DNA of 64,000 nt from Cladopsammia gracilis (GCA_022457155.1 JAJGOT010000125.1:795501-859500); one strand, 5' to 3'. Shown: positions 11,588 through 22,805, numbered from the stretch's first letter. Notes: generated by a model not told the origin, from the letters alone. Made by a program: numbers and translations.

Positions 11588-14328
11588 AGGGGGCTCATCT
11601 TATAGGGGTTAGTAGTTATAGAGAGGGGAAAAACCCATTTGTTAGGGGTTAGCACCCATGGGGGGGGGGGGGGGTGGAAACGTAAATACTAAAAGTTAGT
11701 ATTTAAGAGGGGGGGGAAACACGTGCTAGGGGTTAGTATTTATAGAGGGGAAAAAAAAAACATTTGCTAGGGGTTAGCACCCCTTGGGGGGGGGGGGGGA
11801 ACTCACTTGTTAGGGGTTAGTATTAAGAGAGGGAAAAAAAACATATTCGCTAGGGGTTAGCATCCATAGGGGGGGAACTTAATTGCTAGGGGTTAATGTT
11901 TATGGGGGAACTCACTTGCTAGGGGTTAGCATTTATAGAGGGGGAAAAAAACCTATTTGCTAGGGGTTAGCACCTTTGAGGGGGGAATTTAATTTCTAGG
12001 GGTTAGTATTTATGGGGGGGGAAACACTTGTTAGGGGTTAGTATTTGTAGAGGGGAAAAATCCATTTGCTGGGGATTAGCAACCATGGAGGGGGAACTTA
12101 ATTGCTAGGGGTTAGTATTTATGGGGGGGAACATTTGCTAGGGGTTAGTATTTGTAGAGGGGAAAACCCATTTGCTAGGGGTTAGCATTTATAGAGGGGG
12201 GAAAAACCCATTTGCTAGGGGTTAGCACTTATGGGGGGGGGGGGAACTTAATTGCTAGGGGTTAGTATTTATGGTGGGGGAAACACTTGCTAGGGGTTAG
12301 TATTTGTAGAGGGGAAAACCCATTTGCTAGGGATTAGCAACCATGGAGGGGGAATTTAATTGCTAGGGGTTAGTATTTATGGGGGGGGGGGAAACATTTG
12401 CTAGGGGTTAGTATTTGTAGAGGGGAAAACCCATTTGTTAGGGATTAGCAACCATGGAGGGGGAACTTAATTGCTAGGGGTTAGTATTTATGGGGGGGGG
12501 GGGAACATTTGCTAGGGGTTAGTATTTGTAGAGGGGAAAACCCATTTGCTAGGGGTTAGCAACCATGGAGGGGGAACTTAATTGCTAGGGGTTAGTATTT
12601 ATGGGGGGGAACATTTGCTAGGGGTTAGTATTTGTAGAGGGGAAAACCCATTTGCTAGGGGTTATCATTTATAGAGGGGGGAAAACCCATTTGCTAGGGG
12701 TTAGCACTTATGGGGGGGGGGAACTTAATTGCTAGGGGTTAGTATTTATGGTGGGGGAAACACTTGCTAGGGGTTAGTATTTGTAGAGGGGAAAACCCAT
12801 TTGCTAGGGATTAGTAACCATGGAGGGGGAATTTAATTGCTAGGGGTTAGTATTTATGGGGGGGGGGGGGGGAACCATTTGCTAGGGGTTAGTATTTGTA
12901 GAGGGGAAAACCCATTTGTTAGGGATTAGCAACCATGGAGGGGGAACTTAATTGCTAGGGGTTAGTATTTATGGGGGGGGGGGAACATTTGCTAGGGGTT
13001 AGTATTTGTAGAGGGGAAAACCCATTTGCTAGGGGTTAGCATTTATAGAGGGGGGAAAAAACCCATTTGCTAGGGGTTAGCATCTATGGGGGGGGGGAAC
13101 TTAATTGCTAGGGGTTAGTATTTATGGGGGGGGGAAACATTTGTTAAGGGTTAGTATTTGTAGAGGGGAAAACCCATTTGCTAGGGGTTAGCACCCATAA
13201 GGGGGAACTCGCTTTCTAGGGGTTAGCATTTATAGAGGGGGGAAAAAATCCATTTGTTAGGGGTTAGTACTTATGGGGGTGACTTAATTGCTAGGGGTTA
13301 GTATTTATGGGGGGGGGGAAATACTTGCTAGGGGTTAGTATTTGTAGAGGGGAAAACCCATTTGCTAGGGGTTAGCAACCATAGGGGGAACTTAATTGCT
13401 ACGGTTAGTATTAATGGGGGGAGGGGGAACATTTACTAGGGGTTAGTATTTGTAGAGGGGAAAACCCATTTGCTAGGGGTTAGCACCCATGGGGGGGAAC
13501 TCATTTGCTAGGGGTTAGTATTAAGAGAGGGGAAAAAAAACTCATTCGCTAGGGGTTAGCATCTATGGGGGGGGGGGGAAACTTAATTGCTAGAGTTTAG
13601 TGTTTATGGGGGGAACTCACTTGCTAGGGGTTAGCATTAATAGAGGGGGAAAAACCCAATTGCTAGGGGTTAGTATTTATGGGGGGGAAAACTCATTTGC
13701 TAGGGGTTAGTATATATAGAGGGGTAAAAACCCATGTGCTAGGGGTTAGTATTGATAGGGGAAACTCATTTGATAGGGGTTAGTATTTATGGAGGGGGGA
13801 AAAAACCCATGTGTTAGGGGTTAGCACCCATGGGGGGGGAAACACTGGCTAGGGGGTAGTATTTATAGAGGGAGAAAGAACCCATACGTTAGGGGTTTAA
13901 CTTGTATAGAAAGGGGAAAAATCCATTTGATAGGGGTTAGTATTTATGGGGGGGGGGGGTAACACATTTGACAGGGGTTAGTAACTGGAGAGGGGGAAAA
14001 ACCCATTTGTAAGAGGTTAACACCCATAGGAGGGGGGGATTGACTTGATAGGGGTTAATATATATAGAGGGGGAAAAACTCACTTGCTAGGGGTTAATAT
14101 GTATGGGAGAACTTATTATCTACGGGGTAGTATTTATAGAGGGAGAAAGAAACCATGTGCTAAGGGTTAGTGTGTATATAGGGGGGAAAAACCATTTACT
14201 AGGGGTTAGTATTTATGGGGGGGGGGATTCAATTGATAGGGGTTAGTATTTGTAGAGGGAGAAAGAACCCATGTGGTAGGGGTTAGTATGGATGGGGGGG
14301 GGGGAAACATTTGATAGGGGTTAGGGTA
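11588..14328. repeat. G-rich telomere-like minisatellite, left array
   Basis: Tandem units of about 33-40 bp, very roughly 70 copies, each with a core (T)GCTAGGGGTTAG followed by a variable part (TATTTGTAGAGGGGAAAACCC, AACCATGGAGGGGGAACTTAA or TATTTATGGGGGGGGGAAACA types; the first is given to 20 bases or so). Three unit types often alternate, giving a higher-order period near 110 bp. Runs of 7 to 16 G are common on the plus strand. The core resembles the TTAGGG metazoan telomere repeat but is not identical. Units become more diverged toward 14.3 kb. Confidence 0.9.
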
Positions 14329-16449
14329 AAATGTCCTTATGAAATTTACTAATATATGTTTTGTTTAAATGAAGGTTGAGGTGTCAAAGAGAAAAGCAAA
14401 AAAATGGAGGGGTAAAAGAAGAAAAGGAAAAGCGGAAATTTATCTTGTTTATATGAAATTACATTTATTAAGTTGACGTCTGGAGTCTTGAGTTTATGAC
14501 ATCTTGATTAAGTTGGTAGTTGTAGATTTCCATTGTGTAGATGAGTTAGGAAAGAAAGACAGAAAAAAGTGTAACCCGGGTTAGAAATAAAGGATGCAAC
14601 GACACCTATGGCTCTTTTGATTGTTGTGATTCTTCAGGGGCAAAGCACAACTGAGCAGGAATGTTTCTAGTCCGGTACCGGACCTTTGCCCGACATTCCC
14701 GTGTCGAGTCCTTATATAAGAGAAAAGAAAAAGAAAAAAAAAAACAAAGGAGCCGAAAAAAACCTGTGTAAGAACAGTTAATTTTTAGTTAAAAAACCAT
14801 GAACCTCTATAAAAAGCGGGGGTATTGGGGGGGGGGGGGGAGGGGGATAAGGTTACGTATAAAAACTAAAAGGAAACTAAATTTTGTGTACCAAACTTAC
14901 CAAAAAATTTTGTCGAAAAAACGGGGTCGTCTGTCACTAGAAAAAAATTAAAATTTGTTCTAGAAATTGTTCGTAAAAGTTCAAAAAAAGTTAAGGATGA
15001 AACGAAAATCTACTTACGTTGTTATTCCTCAAAAAAGTCCAAAATGAAAAGGTTGCAAAAAAACTAAAAACGTCAAAAAATGTTTCGTCTTGGTGTTGCG
15101 GTGTAGTCCTGTCGTGGAAAAAAAATAAAGTGAAAAATTTTTGAAGGTGACGCCAGATTTACGTCAGCCAATGGCGTGATATCTTGGGAGCGCAAAGGTT
15201 CTTGGTATTGGTTGTGGAACTTTCTCGAAAGGGAAGTTTTTAAGTTGGATCGTGTAAATGTTGACTTTATTATCGTTTTGTTGGTTGAAAAAGATGAAAA
15301 ACCATATCCTCTTCGGTGCAGAAAAAAGTAGGATGAAGTGGATCGTGTATTTATGGTGATGTTGACGTATCAAGAGTTAGTGGTTTCCAAAAAGAAGACT
15401 TTGTTTATGGTTGTCGAGGTTATTCGTTGATTCCACGTGGTTCGTGATGGTGAGGTGAGCATCTTAAAATTTAAAGTATTTCGTTTATTACCTTCTGTAC
15501 GGTAGCTTTGATTTGAATATAGGAAAACCGTAAGGGAAATAATAATTTTTTAAAAAACTTGGGTTCGATTTTATAATGTGAGATTTAAATTCTCAACAAA
15601 TTCTTGAAACTAGGTCGATGAGAGGTGGGGTGGGGGGAAGAATGTGTGTGAGAAATGGTTAGGGTTGGGGTGGGGGTGGAGGAAAGCTCAGGGTTTTCGA
15701 AAAAAAAAAAAAAAACAAAAAACAAAAACAAAAAAACAAACATTATTAAAATCACTTCAAGGTTTATTAATAGAATGTGATGAGTGAAATGTCACAAAAT
15801 TATTATAAAACATAACTTAATTCAAAACTATTTTCGTATGTAAAATGTATATGTGAAGAAAGGTCAAAATTCTATTGACACTTATAGAAATAAAGTAAAT
15901 GATTAATATGTATTGGAAAAAAGAATTTACAAATTAAACGAAATGATTTCATTAAATTAAATTAGCTATGAAAAGGTCCATCAATTAGATATGTAATTAA
16001 ACATTGAAATTTAAGTGATGTAAATTTCCTTAGTGGTAGAAATAGAGGTAAAAATTTTTTTAATTATTACATATCGAAAAAATAGCAAATTGAAAGCATA
16101 ATTGATTTCTTCAAATCAAAGAAAATATAAAATTTTATAATGGAAAACAAATGTAATAAGATATTAAAATTCAAATGATTTAAGTATCATTATAGCCTTT
16201 ATACGTAAAGTAGATATAAAGGCAGAAATATGAAATGATTATGTATCGAAAGGATACAAATAATTTGTTTTTATCAAATCAAATTTACTGTAAAAAGATT
16301 CAATAAAAAATGTAATAGAACATCATAAAAGTTTCAAGTGATGTAAATAACAAATTTGCCTTTGTTATTTAAACAAAGGTAGAAATATTAAATATAACTT
16401 CACACAAAATTAAGCGTAAATGATATGGGTTGTAAACAATAGGTATAGG
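14329..16449. other. AT-rich interior of the Penelope-like element, no gene seen
   Basis: Two kilobases between the left array and the end of the RT reading frame. It holds a poly-G run at about 14828-14842, purine- and A-rich tracts (14719-14760, 15699-15740), and AT-rich low-complexity sequence from 15740 to 16440. A 69-codon open frame at 15164-15373 on the minus strand has no recognisable domain. In sense orientation this is the region 3' of the RT. Confidence 0.6.
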
Positions 16450-18135
16450 CTAAGATTGTAGGGTTGTAGCATGTTTCAGTTTTGTATGGAGTGTTTTGTT
16501 AGTTAGTAGCATGGTATGGAGTTTCGTAGAGTTACAGTAGGCTTTCGTCATTTTTGGGAGGTGTCTGTTGTGGTATTTACGTAGTATGTTGTGGACAATT
16601 TTGTCGGTTCGGATGTGTTTGTTGAATTTTGTTTTGTAATAGATGGTAAAAGTGTTTGGTTTGTCCTGTTTCTTGTTTCTCCTTCTTCGTTTGTGACTGG
16701 TGTAAGGAAGGAAGGGGAAAGAATGTTTGTCAATCAGTGCCTGTGGGTAGTCAAGTGCAATAAGTCTGAGTGTGAAAAGTTTCCTGACAAAGTTGTAGTC
16801 GTTAAAAGTTGATGATAGTCTACTGTAACGTGTTGTTTCTGTTTTAATGATACCTGAAAAAATGTGTTCTGGGTGATTAGATGTAATATGAGGGTACATG
16901 TATTTGTGGTGAGGTTTTTGGTAAACTTGATAATGGATTTTATGGTACATGATAGTGTGATTATTTAATGATATGGTGAGATCAAGGTAGTGAACTGAAT
17001 GATGATTTGAGCTGAAAGTGATTGGGATTTGTGTAGGATATGTGGAAATGAGATTAGTGATTATGTGGTTACGGTTAGCATTGTTAGTTAGCATAAAACC
17101 ATCATCTATGTAGCGACAAAAATAAAAAGGCCATTAGTATTAGTATTGTTAAAGAAATTAAATTCGCTGAGTAAAAGTACAAGGTCGGCAATTTGCTGCT
17201 GTGGTAGCTACCCATGGCTACACCTTGTATCTGTTGGAAAGTGTCTTTTCCAGCAGAAAAATAATTACGATTGTTAATGTAGCTGTTAAGGTTAAGTAAA
17301 AAATCGCGATATGTGTTAGGCAGGTTAAGAAGCTTGCAGCTAGTGACAATGGCATTAATGGTGTCTTTATATGAAATTTTTGTGTAGAGTGACGTAAAAT
17401 CAAAAGTGGTTAAACAGTAATTGTCAATGTCTTTAATGTTCTGTTTGTGTAAAAGGTCAAGTAGTTCTGTTGAGTTGTAAATTAGAGGGAATGGTATGTC
17501 GTTGTTAGTAAAAATGTTTTTCAGTTTCAAAATAATATTGTCTAGTTCTGTTCCTAAAAGTCGTGAAGGGTTAGAGGTTGTCCATGAGTGTGCTGTGATG
17601 ATGGGTCGTCCAGTCAAGTCTTTAAGGTTATTGGTAGAGGCTGTCGTTGAGAGTTTGTGTACTTTAGGTAGAAGTTTCATGTATGGTAGTTGTAGTTGAG
17701 TTATGTTGTTGGTATTCAGTAGTTTCTGTTTGTCTGGGGAAATCAGTCTTTTAAAACGTGATTTCAGTTGTTGCAATAGGAGGTTAGAGTTTTTGACATT
17801 AGTGTTAATATCAAAATTGTCAATGCGTTGATATGTTAGTGTGTCTTTAAAATGTCGTTGGTATTCGTTAGTAAACCATGAGATGGGTACAAGTGCCCAT
17901 CCCATATTTTTGTCGGTTTTTGTGAGGATAATGTCTGTACTCGTTTGTAGTTTATGTATGTGTTCAGTAGCGGTTGGAGTAATGTTTGAATGTTGTGGCT
18001 GAGAGAGTCTAGTTAAATTTGTAGATTGTAAATAATGTTTAGAATATGAAACTGTGTTATGAACATAATCAATAACATGGAAATTAAAGTTTGGTTTCGA
18101 TTGTTCTTGATGTAGCAGTTTGATGGGATGTCTTT
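16450..18135 (-). pseudogene. Penelope-like reverse transcriptase, frameshifted
   Basis: Read on the minus strand, the frame is open from the element leader (about 18135) with no obvious initiator, through KTDKNMGWALVP (17905 region), PKVHK, GRPIITAHSW, the RT motif A region TFDFTSLYTKISY, and QIQGVAMGS. It then shifts frame after GVAMGS and again before the catalytic YIDDGF motif (about 17095-17110). It continues to a basic C-terminal thumb-like region ending at 16450 (KLHTMLLTNKTLHTKLKHA). The motif set and spacing are those of Penelope-like RTs. No GIY-YIG domain follows. At least two frameshifts make it a pseudogene unless the assembly is wrong here. Confidence 0.85.
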
Positions 18136-18141
18136 TAAAAT

Positions 18142-19614
18142 TGTTTTTTAAAAAAATATATAAAAAATTGGTAGTTATCTAGCAACCTTTGTGGCATTTT
18201 TAGGTGTTATAGAATGAGATCCCCTTAAAGAGGGGTTCCCAACATGAACATTGATTTGCATCAATGGAATATAAGGAGGTTGATAAAAGGTGTATGGGCG
18301 GGAGTTGTTGTGAGTAGTGCAAATAAAAAACAAATATTAGTCCGTTAAATTAATTGTTAATTGAGGGAGCGACTTCTGCAACGCAGCACACTACAACCTC
18401 AATGTGATAAAAGAATAAAATTTAAAATAAAAATTAGTAAAATATTTATTGCAAAAAGTGTTACAAACAGTCAGTGTTTAAATATTTAAGGGGGCTCATC
18501 TTATAGGGTTAGTAGTTATAGAGAGGGGAAAAACCCATTTGTTAGGGGTTAGCACCCATGGGGGGGGGGGGGTGGAAACGTAAATACTAAAGGTTAGTAT
18601 TTAAGAGGGGGGGAAACACGTGCTAGGGGTTAGTATTTATAGAGGGGAAAAAAAAACATTTGCTAGGGGTTAGCACCCTTGGGGGGGGGGGAACTCACTT
18701 GTTAGGGGTTAGTATTAAGAGAGGGAAAAAAAACATATTTGCTAGGGGTTAGCATCCATAGGGGGGGAACTTAATTGCTAGGGGTTAATGCTTATGGGGG
18801 AACTCACTTGCTAGGGGTTAGCATTTATAGAGGGGGAAAAAACCTATTTGCCAGGGGTTAGCACCTTTGGGGGGGAATTTAATTTCTAGGGGTTAGTATT
18901 TATGGGGGGGGAAACACTTGTTAGGGGTTAGTATTTGTAGAGGGGAAAAATCCATTTGCTGGGGATTAGCAACCATGGAGGGGGAACTTAATTGCTAGGG
19001 TTAGTATTTATGGGGGGAACATTTGCTAGGGGTTAGTATTTGTAGAGGGGAAAACCCATTTGCTAGGGGTTAGCATTTATAGAGGGGGGAAAAACCCATT
19101 TGCTAGGGGTTAGCACTTATGGGGGGGGAACTTAATTGCTAGGGGTTAGTATTTATGGTGGGGGAAACACTTGCTAGGGGTTAGTAATTTGTAGAGGGGA
19201 AAACCCATTTGCTAGGGATTAGCAACCATGGAGGGGGAATTTAATTGCTAGGGGTTAGTATTTATGGGGGGGGGAAACATTTGCTAGGGGTTAGTATTTG
19301 TAGAGGGGAAAACCCATTTGTTAGGGATTAGCAACCATGGAGGGGGAACTTAATTGCTAGGGGTTAGTATTTATGGGGGGGGGGGAACATTTGCTAGGGG
19401 TTAGTATTTGTAGAGGGGAAAACCCATTTGCTAGGGGTTAGCAACCATGGAGGGGGAACTTAATTGCTAGGGGTTAGTATTTATGGGGGGGAACATTTGC
19501 TAGGGGTTAGTATTTGTAGAGGGGAAAACCCATTTGCTAGGGGTTATCATTTATAGAGGGGGGAAAAACCCATTTGCTAGGGGTTAGCACTTATGGGGGG
19601 GAACTTAATTGCTA
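18142..19614. repeat. Right long direct repeat (leader plus truncated telomere-like array)
   Basis: Copy of 11241 to about 12733: leader 18142-18486, then array units in the same order with small differences in G-run length and a few substitutions. The array stops mid-unit at ...CTTAATTGCTAAT, where the 880-bp host duplication begins. High similarity to the left copy suggests a recent origin or homogenisation. Confidence 0.9.
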
Positions 19615-19616
19615 AT

Positions 19617-20494
19617 TTGGAGAAAAAATGCCTGACGTCCTCAATAAATACAATTACTACGAATTTCCTTGGACAGTCACAAAATCGCGACATTTTCTAG
19701 TGAAAGTGGGCATTTTTAATTCACACCCAACATAATTATATTGTTTTCGCCCGCCGCATCTCAAGATCTTGGACACCTGCTAAAATTTGGCACATCGTTT
19801 GTTAAAAAGGATGCTAATGGCTTTAGAATCAACAAAAAGCGGGCATGAATAAGTGATTCTGGCAACTGGAATAATAAAAAATCTGTTACTCGTGTCCCTC
19901 GCATAATTTATCTTTACTTAATCTTCAACAAATGTTATAAAATTTACAATTTAGAAGCCCTATGAAAACTGAGGTAGGATGCTGAAGTCACACATTTTGT
20001 TATTGCTTTAACTGATCAGTCTTCCTGATATGCAAAAATTAGAGAAAGATTTAATACACGACGTTACGGTGTCGCCATGACGCCACCACAGTCGAGAGTA
20101 AAGAAAATTTTACAGAGCGAATATTCTGATATTTGCATATTCATTTATTTTCCGCCTTTATATCTGTTTGAGTCTATTACGCTACCTATGTCGATCATCT
20201 GGTAAAAAGATAAAAAATATAACCGCTCCTCGTAAAAAAAAAAACAAGCTTGAGGAAATAAAATATAACTACACGCTGGCATGTTTTTGTATTTTATTTT
20301 ACAAGGTACATGTAGATCAAAACGGAATACGCAAATTTGCGCACAAAACGGCGAACACTAATTGCAAAACGAAGCAGTCGCTTCTAGTCGTGTCCTGATG
20401 GCTGAAATAAATTATTTTTCTTTCCATGAAGACCGCGGCTGGATTATGAGCACTAAACATTCGAGCACCGAACATGTTCAGTTTTAAATGCTAT
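19617..20494. repeat. 880-bp direct duplication flanking the element, right copy
   Basis: Almost identical to 10361-11240, with a few substitutions and small indels (for example CGCAAATTTGCGC against CGCAAATATTGCGC). After 20494 the sequence continues into the unit that carries the next GPCR (TTCTCTACAAAGGG), so the right copy is contiguous with the original host locus. Confidence 0.88.
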
Positions 20495-21092
20495 TTCTCT
20501 ACAAAGGGCGTTCCATTTCTGATTGTCCAATTAAAATTTTCAATACGGTACAGAATCACGATACAGACCCATTTACGAGACATTGAAAATACATGTAACT
20601 TTTAACACTTATAAGACATTTTTATTGTTTCCACAGCTAGGTTTTAATCACTATACCTAAAAGCCTTTTCACTTTTATTGCATTTCATAAGAGACGCGAT
20701 CTTTTCATTATTGCTCACCACTACTTGTTGCAGTTTTATGTGATGCTTAGTCGTAGATTAGTGTGAATATTTCCCAAATTTATTAAATTTCGCCGGTTTA
20801 ACGTCTACATTTCTTATCACAATCTAAACTGTCAAATTATACGGCCTTGTTTAAACTACTATAGCCTTCTATATCCCCTATGTAATCTCATACACTTAAT
20901 TTGTCTGCAAGTACTGGGTTCCGTGCAAAGTTTTAAACAACCGAACTTTAATTTAATGTTATGAAAAACTACTGAGTGGACAGATACAACCGGTATTTCT
21001 TGAAAAAAGTCTATGATGATTTTATAAGGTTTCATGCATTTAACTGACTTGACTGTGCTTTTTTGTAAATCGTCTATCGATCCGTATTGATC
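20495..21092. repeat. Tandem unit 3, right part: 3' flank of GPCR copy 3
   Basis: Equivalent to unit 1 positions 1513-2098. It includes the conserved stretch TCTTGAAAAAAGTCTATGAT and the block TCGTAAATCGTCYATCGATC just downstream of the receptor stop codon. These blocks recur beside most receptor copies and probably are the 3' untranslated region. No gene other than the receptor is supported. Confidence 0.7.
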
Positions 21093-22076
21093 TTAAGTTA
21101 AAAAACAACAAAACTGTCTTATTGTGGCCTTCACTGCATGTCTCACTTCTCTGATCTTCCAACAGTACAGTAACGGGTTTAGAGATGAGTTTAAGTAAAG
21201 GAGAGTTGTTCTAGAAAACGAAGCGATTATAGCGATAACATCGCTATAATCAATTACGTTTTCTGTTATAATACAAATAAAATATGAAGCATAGCATGCA
21301 ACTAAAGCCAACTGCACCCAAGCTATGCTGGAAACGGTCTTCTTGTACCTTGCTAGGTTCAATGGCATTTCTCCTCTCTTGGGTTGTCCATGAACGTGGG
21401 CTTGTACTTGAGCTGGCTGTTGTCGAAGTGTTAGGAAGATCTTCGTGTAAGAAACGACAGAGATTACTAAGGAAAGTATACCCAAACCTACTGCTGTATG
21501 TAAGGCGATGAAAAAGCTCAAAAACAAATTTATGAGTACAACTGAAAAAGCAATTAACCAAAAGCAGAATATAACCACACGAACTCGCCTTAATGTTACG
21601 AAGTGTCTGTATCTTAGTCCCAGTAACAGAGCGAGCAGTCTGTCCACACTTATGGCGGTCGATGTGAAGATGGATACTTCACAAAAAATAATGGATGAAG
21701 CACGAGATACTCTGAGAACGAAATGAAGAATATTCCAGTTCATCTCTGTAACATAAAAACCCAGCATGTAGATGGCATAGAGTGGTTGCGAAATTAGACC
21801 AACACCAAGATCAGTGACTGCCAGGCATTTGAACAGCAGTTTTGAAGGTGGATGAAGAGAAGATACTTTACGAAGGGCAATCAGGATTAGAACATTGCCC
21901 AGAAATGCGGTGATGGAAAGAAAAATATTAATTGCGAACAAAAATACATCTATGTACGAAAACCAAGGAGGGACTTCAGACAGATTCGTATCTATGTATT
22001 CTGGTAAGATACTTGCAAAGCCAACGGTTTGGTTTAGCGGGCTGGTGGCATTTCCATCTTCTGTGAAGTTCGCCAT
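21093..22076 (-). CDS. Class A GPCR, array copy 3, intact, longest N-terminus
   Basis: 327 residues, single exon. Same layout as copy 1: sequons NFT, NAT and NQT, TM1 GNVLILIAL, TM2 LAVTDLGVG, TM3 SVDRLLALL, TM7 [12 protein letters not shown]-terminal QFCC. The N-terminal domain is longer than in the other copies, with an extra segment (about residues 20-40, ILPEYIDTNLSEVPPWF), and TM6 reads ACYASYF instead of CYVPF. The reading frame is clean. Its upstream region is cut at 22315 by a Penelope-like fragment, 240 bp before the start codon, so the TATA-like element found before copies at 3.0, 26.7 and 49.1 kb is missing. Coding potential is intact; expression is doubtful. Confidence 0.93.
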   Translation of the reverse strand: MANFTEDGNATSPLNQTVGFASILPEYIDTNLSEVPPWFSYIDVFLFAINIFLSITAFLGNVLILIALRKVSSLHPPSKLLFKCLAVTDLGVGLISQPLYAIYMLGFYVTEMNWNILHFVLRVSRASSIIFCEVSIFTSTAISVDRLLALLLGLRYRHFVTLRRVRVVIFCFWLIAFSVVLINLFLSFFIALHTAVGLGILSLVISVVSYTKIFLTLRQQPAQVQAHVHGQPKRGEMPLNLARYKKTVSSIAWVQLALVACYASYFICIITENVIDYSDVIAIIASFSRTTLLYLNSSLNPLLYCWKIREVRHAVKATIRQFCCFLT

Positions 22077-22315
22077 TTTTGTGTTACGACGTTCGGTTGT
22101 AGAGATATACTAGAGTCGACTGACTTCTCTTCGAATGGGTCGATAACACGCAAGGTGTTCTTTATAGCCGTCCTTACGAGAATGCTAACAAGGAGGCGCT
22201 TCCACCATTATACTATTAAGTATTGTATGTTTGACATGTTTATAACCATGTGGTAAAAATAATCTACAATTTAATCGACAAGTTTCAGACGTAATTGATA
22301 ACCTAAGAGGAATTT
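22077..22315. other. Remaining 5' flank of GPCR copy 3
   Basis: Matches the 5' flanks at 3044-3288 and 26721-26950, including TAATCTACAATTTAATCGAC and CTAAGAGGAATTT. It ends at GAGGAATTT, where the Penelope-like fragment starts. In the undisrupted copies the sequence continues with CCATCGGAACATCGAAAATA and the TATA-like box. Confidence 0.75.
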
Positions 22316-22341
22316 GGTAAGTTTCTTTGCAGAAACTTACC
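22316..22341. repeat. Hairpin at the 5' junction of the Penelope-like fragment
   Basis: GGTAAGTTTCT (22316-22326), a 4-base loop TTGC, and AGAAACTTACC (22331-22341) form a perfect 11-bp inverted repeat exactly at the boundary with host DNA. It may be a truncation-associated fold-back or chance. Confidence 0.7.
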
Positions 22342-22805
22342 AAGACCAGAAAGCCCAACACCAGTGCTGAGCCCACGACCGAGTTCAAATCTACTGCGGT
22401 TTTGCCTTATGTCAGAGGTCTGTCCGAACAACTTCGCCGCTGCCTACAACAACAAGGCGTACGCGCTGTTTTCAAGTCGGAGACTACGCTTAGATCACAC
22501 CTAGTTCGGCCTAAAGACGCTGTTGACCCGACTAAACAAGATGGCGTGGTTTACAGAATTCCCTGTGAATGCGGTAAAGTTTATATCGGCGAGACTGGAA
22601 GACCTATGCAAGACAGAATAAAAGAGCATGACCGAGACATCCGATTCGCCCGTACCAGACCTCCGCCGTTTCAGAGCACGCCAACAACACCGGACACCAC
22701 CCGCTTTGGAATGAAGTAAAGTTTATTGATCGTGATCCTCATTGGTACACACGCAGGGTCAAAGAGGCGATCCACATAAGACTTAACCCTAACAACATCA
22801 ACAGG

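Larger units (their letters stand above)
11241..19614 (-). mobile_element. Penelope-like retroelement with long telomere-like direct repeats
   Basis: Composite of about 8.4 kb: a long direct repeat (11241-14328), an AT-rich interior, a minus-strand Penelope-like RT (18135-16450), and a second truncated copy of the direct repeat (18142-19614). Each direct repeat has a 347-bp leader followed by an array of about 37-bp G-rich units containing TAGGGGTTAG. Direct repeats of this kind (pLTRs) are typical of Penelope-like elements. No GIY-YIG endonuclease is seen C-terminal to the RT, as in the endonuclease-deficient Penelope-like elements (Athena, Coprina) known from telomeres. Placement within a named clade is not possible by eye. 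Confidence 0.75.

Noticed and set aside
11588..14328. A true telomere
   Set aside because: Units are about 37 bp with a GGGGTTAG-containing core, not tandem TTAGGG, and the array is internal with host sequence on both sides.
11588..14328. CRISPR array
   Set aside because: Direct minisatellite without unique spacers, in a eukaryotic setting with no cas genes.
16591..17699. Plus-strand frames at 16591-16812 and 17496-17699
   Set aside because: They are antisense shadows of the Penelope-like RT.
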